Positions 52,850 through 61,818 of a stretch of 64,000 bases of DNA are shown in pieces; position 1 is the first letter of the stretch; each line of letters opens with the position of its first letter. The notes below the pieces were generated by a model that was not told where the DNA came from, made no database searches, and saw nothing but the letters and a program-made list of their open reading frames with translations. Origin of the DNA: Zeimonas sp032027205 (GTDB lineage: Bacteria > Pseudomonadota > Gammaproteobacteria > Burkholderiales > Burkholderiaceae_E); the NCBI GenBank assembly GCA_032027205.1, contig JAVSMN010000001.1, forward strand, positions 2,731,418 to 2,795,417. The letters are read 5' to 3'. Both the position numbers and the translations under genes were made by a program.

Positions 52850-53983
52850 ATGGAACGCGAACAAGCCGCCAAATTCCTGCACGACCTGCTCAAGCTGATG
52901 CTCGCTCGCAACGGCTCGGACCTGTTCCTGACGGCCGACTTCCCGCCGGCATTCAAGATCGACGGGCGCGTGCAGCCGGTGTCGAGCACGGCACTCACGC
53001 CGCAGCACACGGTGGAACTCGCGCGCGCGGTGATGAACGACAAGCAGGCTGCCGAGTTCGAAGCGCACAAGGAAGTGAACTTCGCGATCAGTCCGGGGGG
53101 CATCGGGCGCTTCCGCGTGAACGCCTTCATGCAGCAGAACCGCGTGGGCATCGTGCTGCGAACGATCAAGTCGGAGATTCCGAACTTCGAGCAGCTGCAG
53201 CTGCCGTCCGTGTTGAAGGAGCTCGCGCTCACCAAGCGCGGGCTGACGATCGTCGTCGGCGCGACCGGCTCGGGTAAGTCGAACACGCTGGCGGCGCTGA
53301 TCGGGCATCGCAACGAGATGTCGTACGGTCACATCGTGACCATCGAGGACCCGGTCGAGTTCGTTCATCCGCACCGCAACTGCATCGTCACGCACCGGGA
53401 GGTGGGCGTCGACACCGAGGGCTGGGAGGTCGCGCTGAAGAACACGCTGCGGCAGGCGCCCGACGTGATCATGATCGGCGAGATCCGCGACCGCGAGACG
53501 ATGGAGCATGCGGTCGCCTTCGCCGAGACCGGCCACCTGTGCCTGGCGACGCTGCACTCGAACAGTGCGAACCAGGCGCTCGACCGGATCATCAACTTCT
53601 TTCCGGAGGAGCGTCGCGCTCAGCTGTTGATGGACCTGTCGCTGAACCTGAAAGCGATCATTTCACAGCGGCTGATCCCCTCGGTGGGGGGCAAGGGGCG
53701 CGTGCCGGCGGTGGAGATCATGCTGAACTCGCCGCTGATCGCCGACCTGATCTACAAGGGCGACGTCGGTGGCATCAAGGAGATCATGAAGAAGAGCCGC
53801 GAACTCGGGATGCAGACCTTCGACCAGGCGTTGTTCGACCTGTTCGAGACCGGTCGCATCGGCTACGACGATGCGTTGCGCAACGCCGATTCGGTGAACG
53901 ATCTGCGGCTGAACATCAAGCTGAACAGCAAGCGCTCGGAGCGCGATCTCGCGCGCAACACCGAGCACCTCGGCATCGTCTGA
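52850..53983 (+). CDS. pilU: PilT-like retraction ATPase PilU
   Basis: A 377-residue paralogue of PilT. Walker A is GATGSGKSN, Walker B VIMIGEIRDRETM, the His box GHLCLATLHSNSA. The C-terminal segment and longer tail are typical of PilU. It supports PilT-dependent retraction. Follows pilT after 130 bases containing the pilT hairpin. Confidence 0.95.
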   Translation: MEREQAAKFLHDLLKLMLARNGSDLFLTADFPPAFKIDGRVQPVSSTALTPQHTVELARAVMNDKQAAEFEAHKEVNFAISPGGIGRFRVNAFMQQNRVGIVLRTIKSEIPNFEQLQLPSVLKELALTKRGLTIVVGATGSGKSNTLAALIGHRNEMSYGHIVTIEDPVEFVHPHRNCIVTHREVGVDTEGWEVALKNTLRQAPDVIMIGEIRDRETMEHAVAFAETGHLCLATLHSNSANQALDRIINFFPEERRAQLLMDLSLNLKAIISQRLIPSVGGKGRVPAVEIMLNSPLIADLIYKGDVGGIKEIMKKSRELGMQTFDQALFDLFETGRIGYDDALRNADSVNDLRLNIKLNSKRSERDLARNTEHLGIV

Positions 53984-54015
53984 ACGATCCTTCCGCGCGG
54001 GACAGGGCGCGTTGC

Positions 54016-54237
54016 TCAGTCCTTGTGGCGGAAGCGGATGCGGCCCTTCGTGAGGTCGTACGGCGACAGCTCCATCGTGACGCGATCGCCCGGAAGCACG
54101 CGGATGCGGTGCTTCTTCATCTTGCCGGCCGCGTAGGCCGACACCTCGACGCCGTTGTTCAGCGTGACCCGATAGCGCGTATCGGGCAGCACTTCGGCGA
54201 CGACACCTTCCATTTCGATCAACTCTTCCTTGGCCAT
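54016..54237 (-). CDS. infA: Translation initiation factor IF-1
   Basis: A 73-residue S1-fold factor. MAKEELIEMEGVVAEVLPDT, YAAGKMKKHRIRVLPGDRV and DLTKGRIRFRHKD are diagnostic. It is away from the ribosomal protein cluster; betaproteobacteria commonly carry an extra infA, so this may be a second copy. An ATG at 54237 is used; a longer upstream frame is not conserved. It converges with pilU. Confidence 0.94.
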   Translation of the reverse strand: MAKEELIEMEGVVAEVLPDTRYRVTLNNGVEVSAYAAGKMKKHRIRVLPGDRVTMELSPYDLTKGRIRFRHKD

Positions 54238-54567
54238 CTCGGGCTCCTGTATCTGTCGCTCGGCGGTTGCCTTCCGACCGGGTCGTCGCCCAGGCGATCG
54301 ACCGTGCGCGTGCGCACCAGCTGAGCACGGCAATTTTCATGCCGGCTCCGGAATCGGGAGGAGAAACGCGATCGCGGTGCGAGGAATCGGGTTCGGCGCC
54401 CGAAACAGGGTTCGGCGCACGAGACTTCTTGCGCGAGCACCGCGAACAACTCCGGCACGCTTGCCGGCTTCGAGCGCGCGTAAAGCTAAACAATTGATTA
54501 TACGCGCGAAGTGCGCTGATTGCGCACCGCGTTTGCGTCATCGCGATCGATCGTCTATAACGCCCGC
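54238..54567. other. 330-bp intergenic region between divergent infA and the DUF481 gene
   Basis: No credible gene. TATAAT on the minus strand (54497-54502) is a perfect -10 box without a good -35, about 260 bases from infA. The centre is unremarkable GC-rich sequence. The right end holds the promoter of the DUF481 gene. Confidence 0.6.
54533..54561 (+). promoter_or_regulatory. Promoter of DUF481 gene, predicted leaderless
   Basis: TTGCGT (54533-54538) and TATAAC (54556-54561) are 17 bases apart. The expected transcription start is at or next to the ATG at 54568, so the message would have little or no leader. Confidence 0.45.
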
Positions 54568-55719
54568 ATGTCGTTGTCGGGGTTCCTGCGTCGCGTGTCG
54601 CGAGGCGCCGTTCGCCGTATCCGCGCGCAGGGTTCGATCGCGATCGTGGCGAGCCTCGCCTGCCTGGCGTTTGCCGACGCGAGCGCGGACACCGTGTTCC
54701 TGCACAACGGCGATCGGTTGACCGGGCGCATCCTGCATCTTTCCCCCGATTCGCTCACGCTCGAGACGACCTGGGCCGGCGAGATGAAGATCCGGCGCTT
54801 CGAGGTGCGGGCCATCGAGACCGACAAGCCGGTCGTCGTGCTGCGCGAGCGAACCGATCGCACGGAGTGGGCCGTGATCTTGCCCGGCGACCCGGGACGG
54901 ATGATGGTTCGGCAGGTTCCGGCCGAAGAGGTCTTCGGTCCGGCGCCGGCGAGCAGCGACCCCGCGGTCGAGCCGCCGACCGAGGCGCCGCAGTCGACGC
55001 CCCTCGATGTCGCCTCGCGATCGATCCGCTACATCAATCCGAAACCGGAGGAAAGCGGCGAGGGCGTGTCGCGCGACGGACGCATCACGCTGTCGGGCGC
55101 TGCGCTGCGCGGCAACAGCAATGGCGAGCGCCTGTACATCGAGTCGGATTTCAACACGCGAGCGCGCGACTGGCGCTACTCGCTGGGGCTGAAGGCGCGA
55201 CGCGAGCGCGACCGCGGAAACGTCGTGTCGTCGAACGCGCTCTTTTCCGGCAACTACGACCACTTCCTCGCGGGCAGCGCCCGATTCGGGTACCTGCGCG
55301 CCTCGCTCGAGGAAGATCGCTTCCGCGACATCGACCTGCGCAGCGCGATCGGCGCCGGCCTCGGCACGCAGTTGCTGCAGACCGAACGCACGCAGTTGTC
55401 GGTGCGCGGCGGTGTCGACGCGGTCGACCTGCGGCGCTCGATCGGTCGCGACGAGAGTTATCCGGCTCTCGGCTGGGGCGTGAACCTGAGCCGGCGTACG
55501 AACTGGTTCTCCGCGGAACTCTTTCACGACCAGACCGGCTTCTGGAATCTGGTCGATCCGGCGCAGGTGACCGTGCGCAGCCGCAGCGGCATTCGGCTGC
55601 CGTTCGTCTCCGGGCTTACGGCGTCGCTTCAGCTGAATCTCGACTGGGAAGGCGAGCCGGCGGGAGACAGGCGCGCTACCGACGCGAGCTGGCTGCTCGG
55701 AGTCGGCTATGCATGGTGA
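54568..55719 (+). CDS. DUF481 (YdiY-like) outer-membrane protein
   Basis: A 383-residue exported protein. A long basic N-region and signal peptide (about residues 1-40, ending SADT) precede a small beta domain (TVFLHNGDRLTGRILHLSPD) and then a DUF481 region of about 210 residues with alternating beta-strands ending in aromatic residues (GVGYAW), as in outer-membrane barrels. The terminal Trp fits barrel assembly. Function unknown; E. coli YdiY is acid-induced. The ATG at 54568 is preferred to 54520. Followed by a lipoprotein gene. Confidence 0.75.
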   Translation: MSLSGFLRRVSRGAVRRIRAQGSIAIVASLACLAFADASADTVFLHNGDRLTGRILHLSPDSLTLETTWAGEMKIRRFEVRAIETDKPVVVLRERTDRTEWAVILPGDPGRMMVRQVPAEEVFGPAPASSDPAVEPPTEAPQSTPLDVASRSIRYINPKPEESGEGVSRDGRITLSGAALRGNSNGERLYIESDFNTRARDWRYSLGLKARRERDRGNVVSSNALFSGNYDHFLAGSARFGYLRASLEEDRFRDIDLRSAIGAGLGTQLLQTERTQLSVRGGVDAVDLRRSIGRDESYPALGWGVNLSRRTNWFSAELFHDQTGFWNLVDPAQVTVRSRSGIRLPFVSGLTASLQLNLDWEGEPAGDRRATDASWLLGVGYAW

Positions 55720-55783
55720 GTCGATCGCGATTCGGGCGCAGGGGACGACGTCCTGCCCGGCGGCGACGTCGCGCCGGAAGACG

Positions 55784-56581
55784 ATGCCGCGGTCGAAGGC
55801 GCAGCGTTGGCGCGTGGGGGGCGTCGTCGCGCTCTGCCTCGCCGTGTCGGCTTGCGCGGCGGCGCGGTCCGACCCGAGCGAAGACCCGGCTGCGGACGCG
55901 CCGACGACCGACTCGCGCGCTGGGCGGCATCCCGGTGCGCGAAGCTACTCCGGCGCCTACTCGTGCGACGGATGCCTGCAGCGCACGATCACCGTCACCG
56001 TCTTTCCCGATGGCAGCTATCGGCTGCGCGAGGTGCCGGCGCGCGGAGAGCCGGTGCTGGAACAGGGGCGGTGGCACGCACCACCGCAGGCTCCCGATCG
56101 GCTGGTGCTCGAAGCCGCCGGCGGCGCGCGCGTCTTGCGGCGCACGGCGCCGGACGTGTTGATCCTCGTCGATCCGGAGGGTCGGGAGCTGCGCGGACTC
56201 GTCGGCGGCGTGCTGACTCGATCGCCGACGGTCGATCCGATCCCCGATTCCCGACGGCTGGTCGGCCTCTATCGGCAGCGCGACGGGCTGCGCGTGCTGG
56301 TCGATTGCGGAAGCGGCGCAGCGCTGAGGTTGACCGCGGGTGCGCCGGGCTCGGCGCAAGCGGCGCTCGATGCGGCGTGGAACGAACTGGCGGCCCGCGA
56401 CGACGAAACGGTGCTCGTCGCCGTGCACGCGCATGAGCTCGCCCCGGATGGCGTCTCCGCAGGCGCCGCGGTTGGCGTTGCGGCAGGGGCTGCGGCCGAC
56501 GCTGTGCCGACAATCGTCGTCGATGCCTTCGAGCGCGCCACGCGCAACGGGCGATGCGCCGGCTCGCCGGCGAGCCGATGA
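55784..56581 (+). CDS. Putative lipoprotein with NlpE N-terminal-like domain
   Basis: A 265-residue lipoprotein candidate. Signal sequence with lipobox AVSAC (Cys near residue 24) is followed by a linker and a domain with YSCDGCLQRTITVTVFPDGS, which resembles the NlpE N-terminal copper-resistance domain with its CxxC. A C-terminal region of about 120 residues with a helical, Ala-rich end is not recognised. The ATG at 55784 has GGAAG upstream. The stop overlaps the DUF423 gene (ATGA). Outer-membrane stress sensing is only a family analogy. Confidence 0.65.
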   Translation: MPRSKAQRWRVGGVVALCLAVSACAAARSDPSEDPAADAPTTDSRAGRHPGARSYSGAYSCDGCLQRTITVTVFPDGSYRLREVPARGEPVLEQGRWHAPPQAPDRLVLEAAGGARVLRRTAPDVLILVDPEGRELRGLVGGVLTRSPTVDPIPDSRRLVGLYRQRDGLRVLVDCGSGAALRLTAGAPGSAQAALDAAWNELAARDDETVLVAVHAHELAPDGVSAGAAVGVAAGAAADAVPTIVVDAFERATRNGRCAGSPASR

Positions 56582-56973
56582 GCGCCGAACGCGCCTTTCT
56601 CTTCGTCGGGTCGCTGTCGGCGCTCGTTGCCGTCGGCGCCGGCGCCATCGGTGCGCACGTGGCGCCCCGATACCTCGCGCCGCCGGCGCTCGAGCTCTAC
56701 GACATCGCGGTGCGCTACCAGATGCTGCACGCGATCGCGCTGTGCATCGCCGCGTACGCCTGCTCGCGCACCGACGGATCGCGTGCGGCGATCGCCGCGG
56801 GCGTCCTGTTCGCAACCGGCACGCTGCTGTTCTGCGGCGCTCTCTATCTGCACGCGCTTGCCGGCTTGCGGCAGGCCGCGCGCCTCGCGCCGTTCGGCGG
56901 CGTGTCGTTCATTGCCGGTTGGGCGTGCCTGGCGTGGGCGGCGCTGCGCGCGGGCCGAACACCTCGAAGCTGA
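56578..56973 (+). CDS. DUF423 membrane protein (YgdD-like)
   Basis: A 131-residue inner-membrane protein with four hydrophobic helices. GAGAIGAHVAPRYL and YDIAVRYQMLHAIALC match DUF423 proteins, whose function is unknown. The ATG at 56578 overlaps the preceding stop. Its last 65 bases overlap the convergent methyltransferase gene. Confidence 0.82.
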   Translation: MSAERAFLFVGSLSALVAVGAGAIGAHVAPRYLAPPALELYDIAVRYQMLHAIALCIAAYACSRTDGSRAAIAAGVLFATGTLLFCGALYLHALAGLRQAARLAPFGGVSFIAGWACLAWAALRAGRTPRS

Positions 56974-58159
56974 ACAATCGGCACTCGATCGCGCCGTTGA
57001 ACAGCGGTGTACGCCGCCGCTCCTGCATGCCGAGTTGACGCGGCAGGCGCGGATCGCTGCTCAGGATCCAGACACGCCAGCCGACGAAGTGCTCCTTGAG
57101 CGAGACGCCGAAGGCACGGATCGCGGCCTCGTGCCGGTCAGGGCCTTCGTGCGGCGCCGACGAACGTGCCTGCAGCCGCTCGCCGTACGGCGGGTTGGTG
57201 ACGATCAGGCCCGGACCGTCGAACGGCGCGCGAACGCGCCCGGCATCGAGCGCCCGCCAGGCGACGACGCCTTCGGGAATGCCTGCGCGAACGAGGTTGC
57301 GACGCGCGCGGGCGATCGCCTCCCGATCGAGATCGGAGCCGGCGATGCGCACCGCGCCGGACTCGTTGGCGATCCGCTGCGCGGCGCTTCGCGCACGGCC
57401 CTTCGCCTCGTCGCGCAGCCGCTTCCACAATGTCGGATCGTGGTCGAGGAGCCGCTCGAAGCCGAAGTTGCGCGTTGCACCGGGCGCAATGTCGAACGTT
57501 CGCTGGGCTGCTTCGATCGCGATCGTCCCCGAGCCGCAGAATGGGTCGCACAGCGGCGTACCAGGCGTCCAGCCGGCGAGCGCGAGCAGGCCGGCAGCCA
57601 GGTTCTCCTTGAGCGGAGCGCTGCCCTTGTCGTCGGCGCCCGAGCGCCAGCCGCGCTTGAACAGCGGCTCGCCGCTCAGGTCGAGGTACAGCGTCGCCTC
57701 GCGGGCGTCGAGATGCGCGAATACGCGCACGTCGGGTGAGCGCGTGTCGATCGACGGGCGGGCACCGCTCGCCGTGCGCAGTCGATCGACGATGCCGTCC
57801 TTGATGCGCAGCGTCGCGAAGTTCAGGCTGCGCAACGGCGAGCGCTGTGCGCTCACGTCGACGCGCAGCGTGCGCTGCGCATCGAAGTGCTCTTCCCAGG
57901 CGACGCTGTTCGCCAGGCGGTACAGGTCGTCGTCGTCGCGATAGCGCCGCTGGCCGATCGAGCGCATTACGCGACTCGCCAGTCGCGACCACAGGTTCAC
58001 CGAGTAGGCGACGGCGCGGTCGCCGCGAAACAGCACACCGCCGCCCAGCGAACGGCAGTCGAGCGCGCCCAGCGCTTCCAGTTCCGCGACGAGCGCGGCT
58101 TCGAGCCCGCGCGGACACGCCGCGAACAGCTCGAACGCCTCGGAAGACGCGACGGACAT
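56909..58159 (-). CDS. THUMP-domain RNA methyltransferase, RlmL-like
   Basis: A 416-residue SAM-dependent RNA methyltransferase. An N-terminal ferredoxin-like/THUMP region (about residues 8-170) leads to a Rossmann methyltransferase domain with LCDPFCGSGTIAIEAA and LIVTNPPYGERLQ (NPPY, an amino-methyltransferase motif). It equals the N-terminal half of RlmL (23S rRNA G2445 N2 methylation) without the RlmK half. The ATG at 58159 begins the conserved sequence. It overlaps the convergent DUF423 gene by 65 bp. Confidence 0.85.
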   Translation of the reverse strand: MSVASSEAFELFAACPRGLEAALVAELEALGALDCRSLGGGVLFRGDRAVAYSVNLWSRLASRVMRSIGQRRYRDDDDLYRLANSVAWEEHFDAQRTLRVDVSAQRSPLRSLNFATLRIKDGIVDRLRTASGARPSIDTRSPDVRVFAHLDAREATLYLDLSGEPLFKRGWRSGADDKGSAPLKENLAAGLLALAGWTPGTPLCDPFCGSGTIAIEAAQRTFDIAPGATRNFGFERLLDHDPTLWKRLRDEAKGRARSAAQRIANESGAVRIAGSDLDREAIARARRNLVRAGIPEGVVAWRALDAGRVRAPFDGPGLIVTNPPYGERLQARSSAPHEGPDRHEAAIRAFGVSLKEHFVGWRVWILSSDPRLPRQLGMQERRRTPLFNGAIECRLFSFEVFGPRAAPPTPGTPNRQ

Positions 58160-58161
58160 GT

Positions 58162-58593
58162 TCAGAACGGCTTGACGACGACGAGCGCGACCACGGCGAA
58201 CAGTCCGAGCACCGGGATCTCGTTGAACACGCGATACCAGCGATGCGTGTGCCGGTCGGATCCCGCGGCGAGCGCGCGCAGCAGGCGACCGCAGGCGTAG
58301 TGATACGCGAGCAGCAGCACGACGACCGCGAGCTTCGCGTGCATCCATCCGGCGCCGCGCCCGACGCCATAGCCGAGCCACAGCCAGAGGCCGAGAAGAA
58401 CCGCGAGCCCCATCAGCGGCTGCATGAAGCGCCACAGCTTGCGCGCCATCGTGAGCAGGCGTTCGCGCTCTGGGCCGGGCTCGGGGACGAGGGCGAGGTT
58501 GACGAAGATGCGGGGGAGGTAGAACAGGCCGGCGAACCAGCTGGTGACGAACACGACATGCAGGGCTTTCACCCACAGGTAACCGGTGGTCAT
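58162..58593 (-). CDS. HemJ/CopD-like membrane protein
   Basis: A 143-residue protein with four membrane helices. YLWVKALHVVFVTSWFAGLF has the conserved His of HemJ, the haem-containing protoporphyrinogen oxidase; a second His is in MHAKLAVVVLLLAYHY. It fits HemJ length. The ATG at 58593 is two bases upstream of the methyltransferase start region. The frame reads upstream into the fold-back repeat, but that part is not coding. HemG or HemY alternatives cannot be checked here. Confidence 0.8.
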   Translation of the reverse strand: MTTGYLWVKALHVVFVTSWFAGLFYLPRIFVNLALVPEPGPERERLLTMARKLWRFMQPLMGLAVLLGLWLWLGYGVGRGAGWMHAKLAVVVLLLAYHYACGRLLRALAAGSDRHTHRWYRVFNEIPVLGLFAVVALVVVKPF

Positions 58594-58633
58594 CGACGTG
58601 TCGCTTTCGGCGCGTGGGGGTTCGTGGCGTGCG

Positions 58634-58931
58634 CGACGCGGGTGTTGCGGGCGCTGTGCGCTTGCCGGTGGGGGTGGGCGCTTGGGAGCCGAGGGCCCCT
58701 GCCCGTTGCCCGGCGGACGGCTGCGGCCCCCGCTTCGCGGGGGCTTCCCTCGCCTACCTCGCAAACTCGCACCCGCTGCCGAGGGGCGCTGCGCGCCCCC
58801 CGGCGACGGGTCCCGCGAGTTTGCTTTCGGTAGCGCTCGGCTTGCCGAACGCCGGGCAACGGGCAGGGGCCCTCGGCTCCCAAGCGCCCACCCCCACCGG
58901 CAAGCGCACAGCGCCCGCAACGCCCGCGTCG
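58634..58931. repeat. 298-bp fold-back inverted repeat with 82-bp arms
   Basis: This gene-free block (within the 388-bp gap 58594-58981) contains two 82-bp arms, 58634-58715 and 58850-58931, that are inverted copies with 81 of 82 bases matching, 72 of them contiguous. The 134-bp centre holds further perfect stems: 58726-58733 with 58737-58744 (TTC loop), 58783-58789 with 58793-58799, and 58761-58770 with 58815-58824. It contains no credible gene. It lies upstream of hemJ-like and downstream of proA, both on the minus strand. Confidence 0.95.
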
Positions 58932-58981
58932 ACGTGCGGCGTTCGACGCGTCGCGGCGAAGGCTTCGCGCGAACAGAGGGA

Positions 58982-60265
58982 TCAACCTCTCGTTTCCCCG
59001 TGCCCGAACACCACGTACTTCAGCGACGTGAGCCCTTCGAGGCCGACCGGCCCGCGCGCGTGCAGCTTGTCGGTGGAAATGCCGATCTCCGCGCCCAGCC
59101 CGTACTCGAAGCCGTCGGCGAAGCGCGTCGACGCGTTGATCATCACCGACGCCGAATCCACCTCGCGCAGGAACCGCATCGCGCGCACATGGTTTGTCGT
59201 CACGATCGCATCGGTGTGCTGCGAGCCGAAGGCGGCGATGTGGTCGATCGCCTCGTCGATGCCGTCGACCACGCGGATCGCCAGGATAGGCGCCAGGTAC
59301 TCGGTGCGCCAGTCTTCGTCGGTGGCCTCGCCGCAGGCAATGCCGTGCGTCGACAGAATCTGGCGCGTGCGCTCGTCGCCGCGCAGCTCGACGCCCTTGT
59401 CGACGTAGATGCGCCCGAGCGCGGATAGCAGGCGATCGGCGACGCCGTTCGCGACGAGCAACGTCTCCATCGTGTTGCACGGCGAGTAGCGCTGTGTCTT
59501 CGCGTTGTCGCAGATGCGGATTGCCTGCTCGAGGTCGGTCTCGTCGTCGACGTAGACGTGGCAGACGCCGTCGAGGTGCTTGAGGACCGGAACCCGCGCC
59601 TCGCGCGAGATGCGCTCGATCAGCGAGCGGCCGCCGCGCGGCACGATGACGTCGACCCATTGCGGCGACGCGATCAGCGCGCCGACCGCTGCCCGATCGG
59701 TCGTCTCGAGCGCCTGCACCGCGTCTTCGGGCAGACCCGCGCTGCGTAGTCCCTCGCGCACCAGCGCAGCGAGCGCCTGGTTGCTGTGGAATGCTTCGGA
59801 GCCGCCGCGCAGGATCGTCGCGTTGCCCGACTTGATGCACAGCGCCGCGGCGTCGATCGTCACGTTCGGGCGCGATTCGTAGACGATGCCGATGACGCCC
59901 AGCGGGACGCGCATCTGCCCGACCTGGATGCCGGTCGGGCGAAAGCGCAGGTTCGAGATCTCGCCGACCGGGTCGGGCAGCGACGCGACCTGCAGAAGCC
60001 CTTCGCGCATGCTCGCGAGCACCGCCGGGCCGAGTGCCAGGCGGTCGACGAAGGCCGCATCGTGCCCTGCCGCTCGCGCGGCAGCGAGGTCGCGCTGGTT
60101 CGCCTCGACCAGCTTGTCGGCATCGCGCGCGATCGCCTCGGCGGTAGCTTCGAGTGCGCGGTTCTTCGCTGCGGTGCCGGCGCGCGCCATCTCGCGGCTC
60201 GCCGCGCGCGCCCGGCGGCCGACGTCGGATACGTAGGCGGCGATGTCGATCGGTTCAATCTCCAT
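58982..60265 (-). CDS. proA: Glutamate-5-semialdehyde dehydrogenase (gamma-glutamyl phosphate reductase)
   Basis: A 427-residue NADPH-dependent enzyme of proline synthesis. IGIVYESRPNVTIDAAALC, the catalytic Cys in NAKTQRYSPCNTMETLL, and LGAEIGISTDKLHARGPVGL are diagnostic. The ATG at 60265 overlaps the holA end by 11 bases, suggesting coupling. proC, the next pathway enzyme, is 10 kb away; proB is not in view. Confidence 0.95.
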   Translation of the reverse strand: MEIEPIDIAAYVSDVGRRARAASREMARAGTAAKNRALEATAEAIARDADKLVEANQRDLAAARAAGHDAAFVDRLALGPAVLASMREGLLQVASLPDPVGEISNLRFRPTGIQVGQMRVPLGVIGIVYESRPNVTIDAAALCIKSGNATILRGGSEAFHSNQALAALVREGLRSAGLPEDAVQALETTDRAAVGALIASPQWVDVIVPRGGRSLIERISREARVPVLKHLDGVCHVYVDDETDLEQAIRICDNAKTQRYSPCNTMETLLVANGVADRLLSALGRIYVDKGVELRGDERTRQILSTHGIACGEATDEDWRTEYLAPILAIRVVDGIDEAIDHIAAFGSQHTDAIVTTNHVRAMRFLREVDSASVMINASTRFADGFEYGLGAEIGISTDKLHARGPVGLEGLTSLKYVVFGHGETRG

Positions 60266-61292
60266 CTGGATTCCCCACGAGAATCGGGGCACCGGCGATT
60301 TGCAGCGCCAGCGATTCGAGCGCTTGCCAGGCGTCGCCCATTTCGATGCCTTTGATCATTCTATCGACCGACGCAGCGCGGCGCAGGGCGGCGCGCAGCG
60401 CCGTTGCGTCGAGCCGGGCGAGGGCTCGTTCGTAGCCGCGCTCGCGCGGGCGCGGCACGCGCGCCTCGCGCATCGCCTGCGCGAGCGCGGCTCCGGCGTC
60501 GCAGGCTTCGCGCAACCGCAGCAGCGTGCGCAGCGCATCGGCGAGCGCCCACAGCACCAGCGGTTCGGCCACGCCCTCGGCGTGCAGGCCGTCGAGCGTG
60601 CGTAGCGCGCGCGCCGTGTCGGCGCCGAGCATCGCGTCGACCAGGTCGAAGGCGTCGTAGCGTGCCACGTCGAGCACTGCGGCGCGCACGGCGTCGCGCG
60701 AAAGCTCTCCTTCGGGGCAGAGCAACCCGAGCTTGGCGATCTCCTGATGCGCGGCGAGCAGGTTTCCCTCGACGCGCTCGGCGATCCATTCGAGCGTGTC
60801 GCGGTCGGCGCGCTGCTTCTGGCGTCCCAGTCGGGTGGCGATCCACTGCGGCAATTGCGCGCGTTCGATCGGCCACACGGCGACGACGTAGCCGGCGCGC
60901 TCGATCGCCGCGAACCATTCGCTCGCAGCGCTCGCGCGATCGAGCCGGGGTCCGCTCACCAGCAGGCGCGTGTCGTCGTCGAGGCGTGCGGCGGCGTCGG
61001 CCAGCGCCTTTCCGATTTCCTTCGTCGGCTTGCCCGAGCCGAAACGCAACTCGATCAGGCGCCGGCCGGCGAACAGCGACAGCGCATCGGCCTGCGCGGT
61101 GAGCGCCTCGACCTGGAAGCCGCGGCCGGCGTCGAACACCTGTCGCTCATCGAAGCCCTGCGCGCGCAGCGCGTCGCGCACCGACTGCGCACATTCCTGC
61201 ACGATCAGCGCTTCATCGCCATGGATCCAGACGATCGGCGGCACTCGGCGCGCGAGCGCACCGGCGAGCGCGTCTGCGCGCAGTTGCGTCAT
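60255..61292 (-). CDS. holA: DNA polymerase III subunit delta
   Basis: A 345-residue clamp-loader subunit. PPIVWIHGDEALIVQECAQS at the start, LIELRFGSGKPTKEIGKAL and NLLAAHQEIAKLGLLCPEG match HolA. It opens the beta clamp. Lies seven bases after lptE, in the usual leuS-lptE-holA order. Confidence 0.93.
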   Translation of the reverse strand: MTQLRADALAGALARRVPPIVWIHGDEALIVQECAQSVRDALRAQGFDERQVFDAGRGFQVEALTAQADALSLFAGRRLIELRFGSGKPTKEIGKALADAAARLDDDTRLLVSGPRLDRASAASEWFAAIERAGYVVAVWPIERAQLPQWIATRLGRQKQRADRDTLEWIAERVEGNLLAAHQEIAKLGLLCPEGELSRDAVRAAVLDVARYDAFDLVDAMLGADTARALRTLDGLHAEGVAEPLVLWALADALRTLLRLREACDAGAALAQAMREARVPRPRERGYERALARLDATALRAALRRAASVDRMIKGIEMGDAWQALESLALQIAGAPILVGNPDGD

Positions 61293-61299
61293 CAGGCTC

Positions 61300-61818
61300 C
61301 TAGCCGATCGCCGCGAGACGGCGCAGCAACTGCTGAACCAGATCGGACTGCATTTCCTTGTACAGCAACTCCTCTTCCTGCTGCTTGGCTACCTGCTCGA
61401 TGTCGCTCGACGTGATGTCGCGGTGCAGGATGATCTCGGTAGGCGGCAACCGGACGGTGCTGTCGCGCGCCACCACGCGGAACGTAAAGCGCAGGCGCAA
61501 CTGGTATTCGCGCGGCCGGCCGGTGGACGAGTAGCCGACGACTTCCTTCTCGCGCGTCTCGGACAGCACTTCGAGACGCGCGTCGGCTTCCTTCGGGTCG
61601 TCCACCAGCCGCGTGTCCTGCGCCACCCGAACCAGGCGGCGGAACTCCGCGCCGATCGCCGACGTCGGCGAGAAGTTCGTGTACAGCGTGCGAAACGGCA
61701 GCGCGGCGGAGCGACGCAGGTGAAAGCCGCAGCCGGCGAGGGGCGCATTGATGGCCGCGACGACGGCCGCGGCCATCACTGCGTGCAATGTCGAGCGCCG
61801 CTGCGCGGCGCCGTGAAC
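61300..61818 (-). CDS. lptE: LPS-assembly lipoprotein LptE
   Basis: A 172-residue outer-membrane lipoprotein that plugs LptD. The lipobox is PLAGC followed by GFHLRRSAALPF, the usual start of mature LptE; LHRDITSSDIEQVAKQQEEE is conserved. The GTG at 61818 gives an Arg-containing n-region for the signal; ATG 61776 would leave it with none. The GAAGGGT repeat lies just upstream. Confidence 0.88.
   Translation of the reverse strand, partial: VHGAAQRRSTLHAVMAAAVVAAINAPLAGCGFHLRRSAALPFRTLYTNFSPTSAIGAEFRRLVRVAQDTRLVDDPKEADARLEVLSETREKEVVGYSSTGRPREYQLRLRFTFRVVARDSTVRLPPTEIILHRDITSSDIEQVAKQQEEELLYKEMQSDLVQQLLRRLAAIG

Noticed and set aside
58634..58931. CRISPR array or transposase-bearing insertion sequence
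   Set aside because: Only two inverted copies, no direct repeats with spacers, and no transposase frame in the centre.
58590..59840. Long frame crossing the fold-back repeat and proA
   Set aside because: It is a shifted frame in proA and repetitive DNA; no domain.
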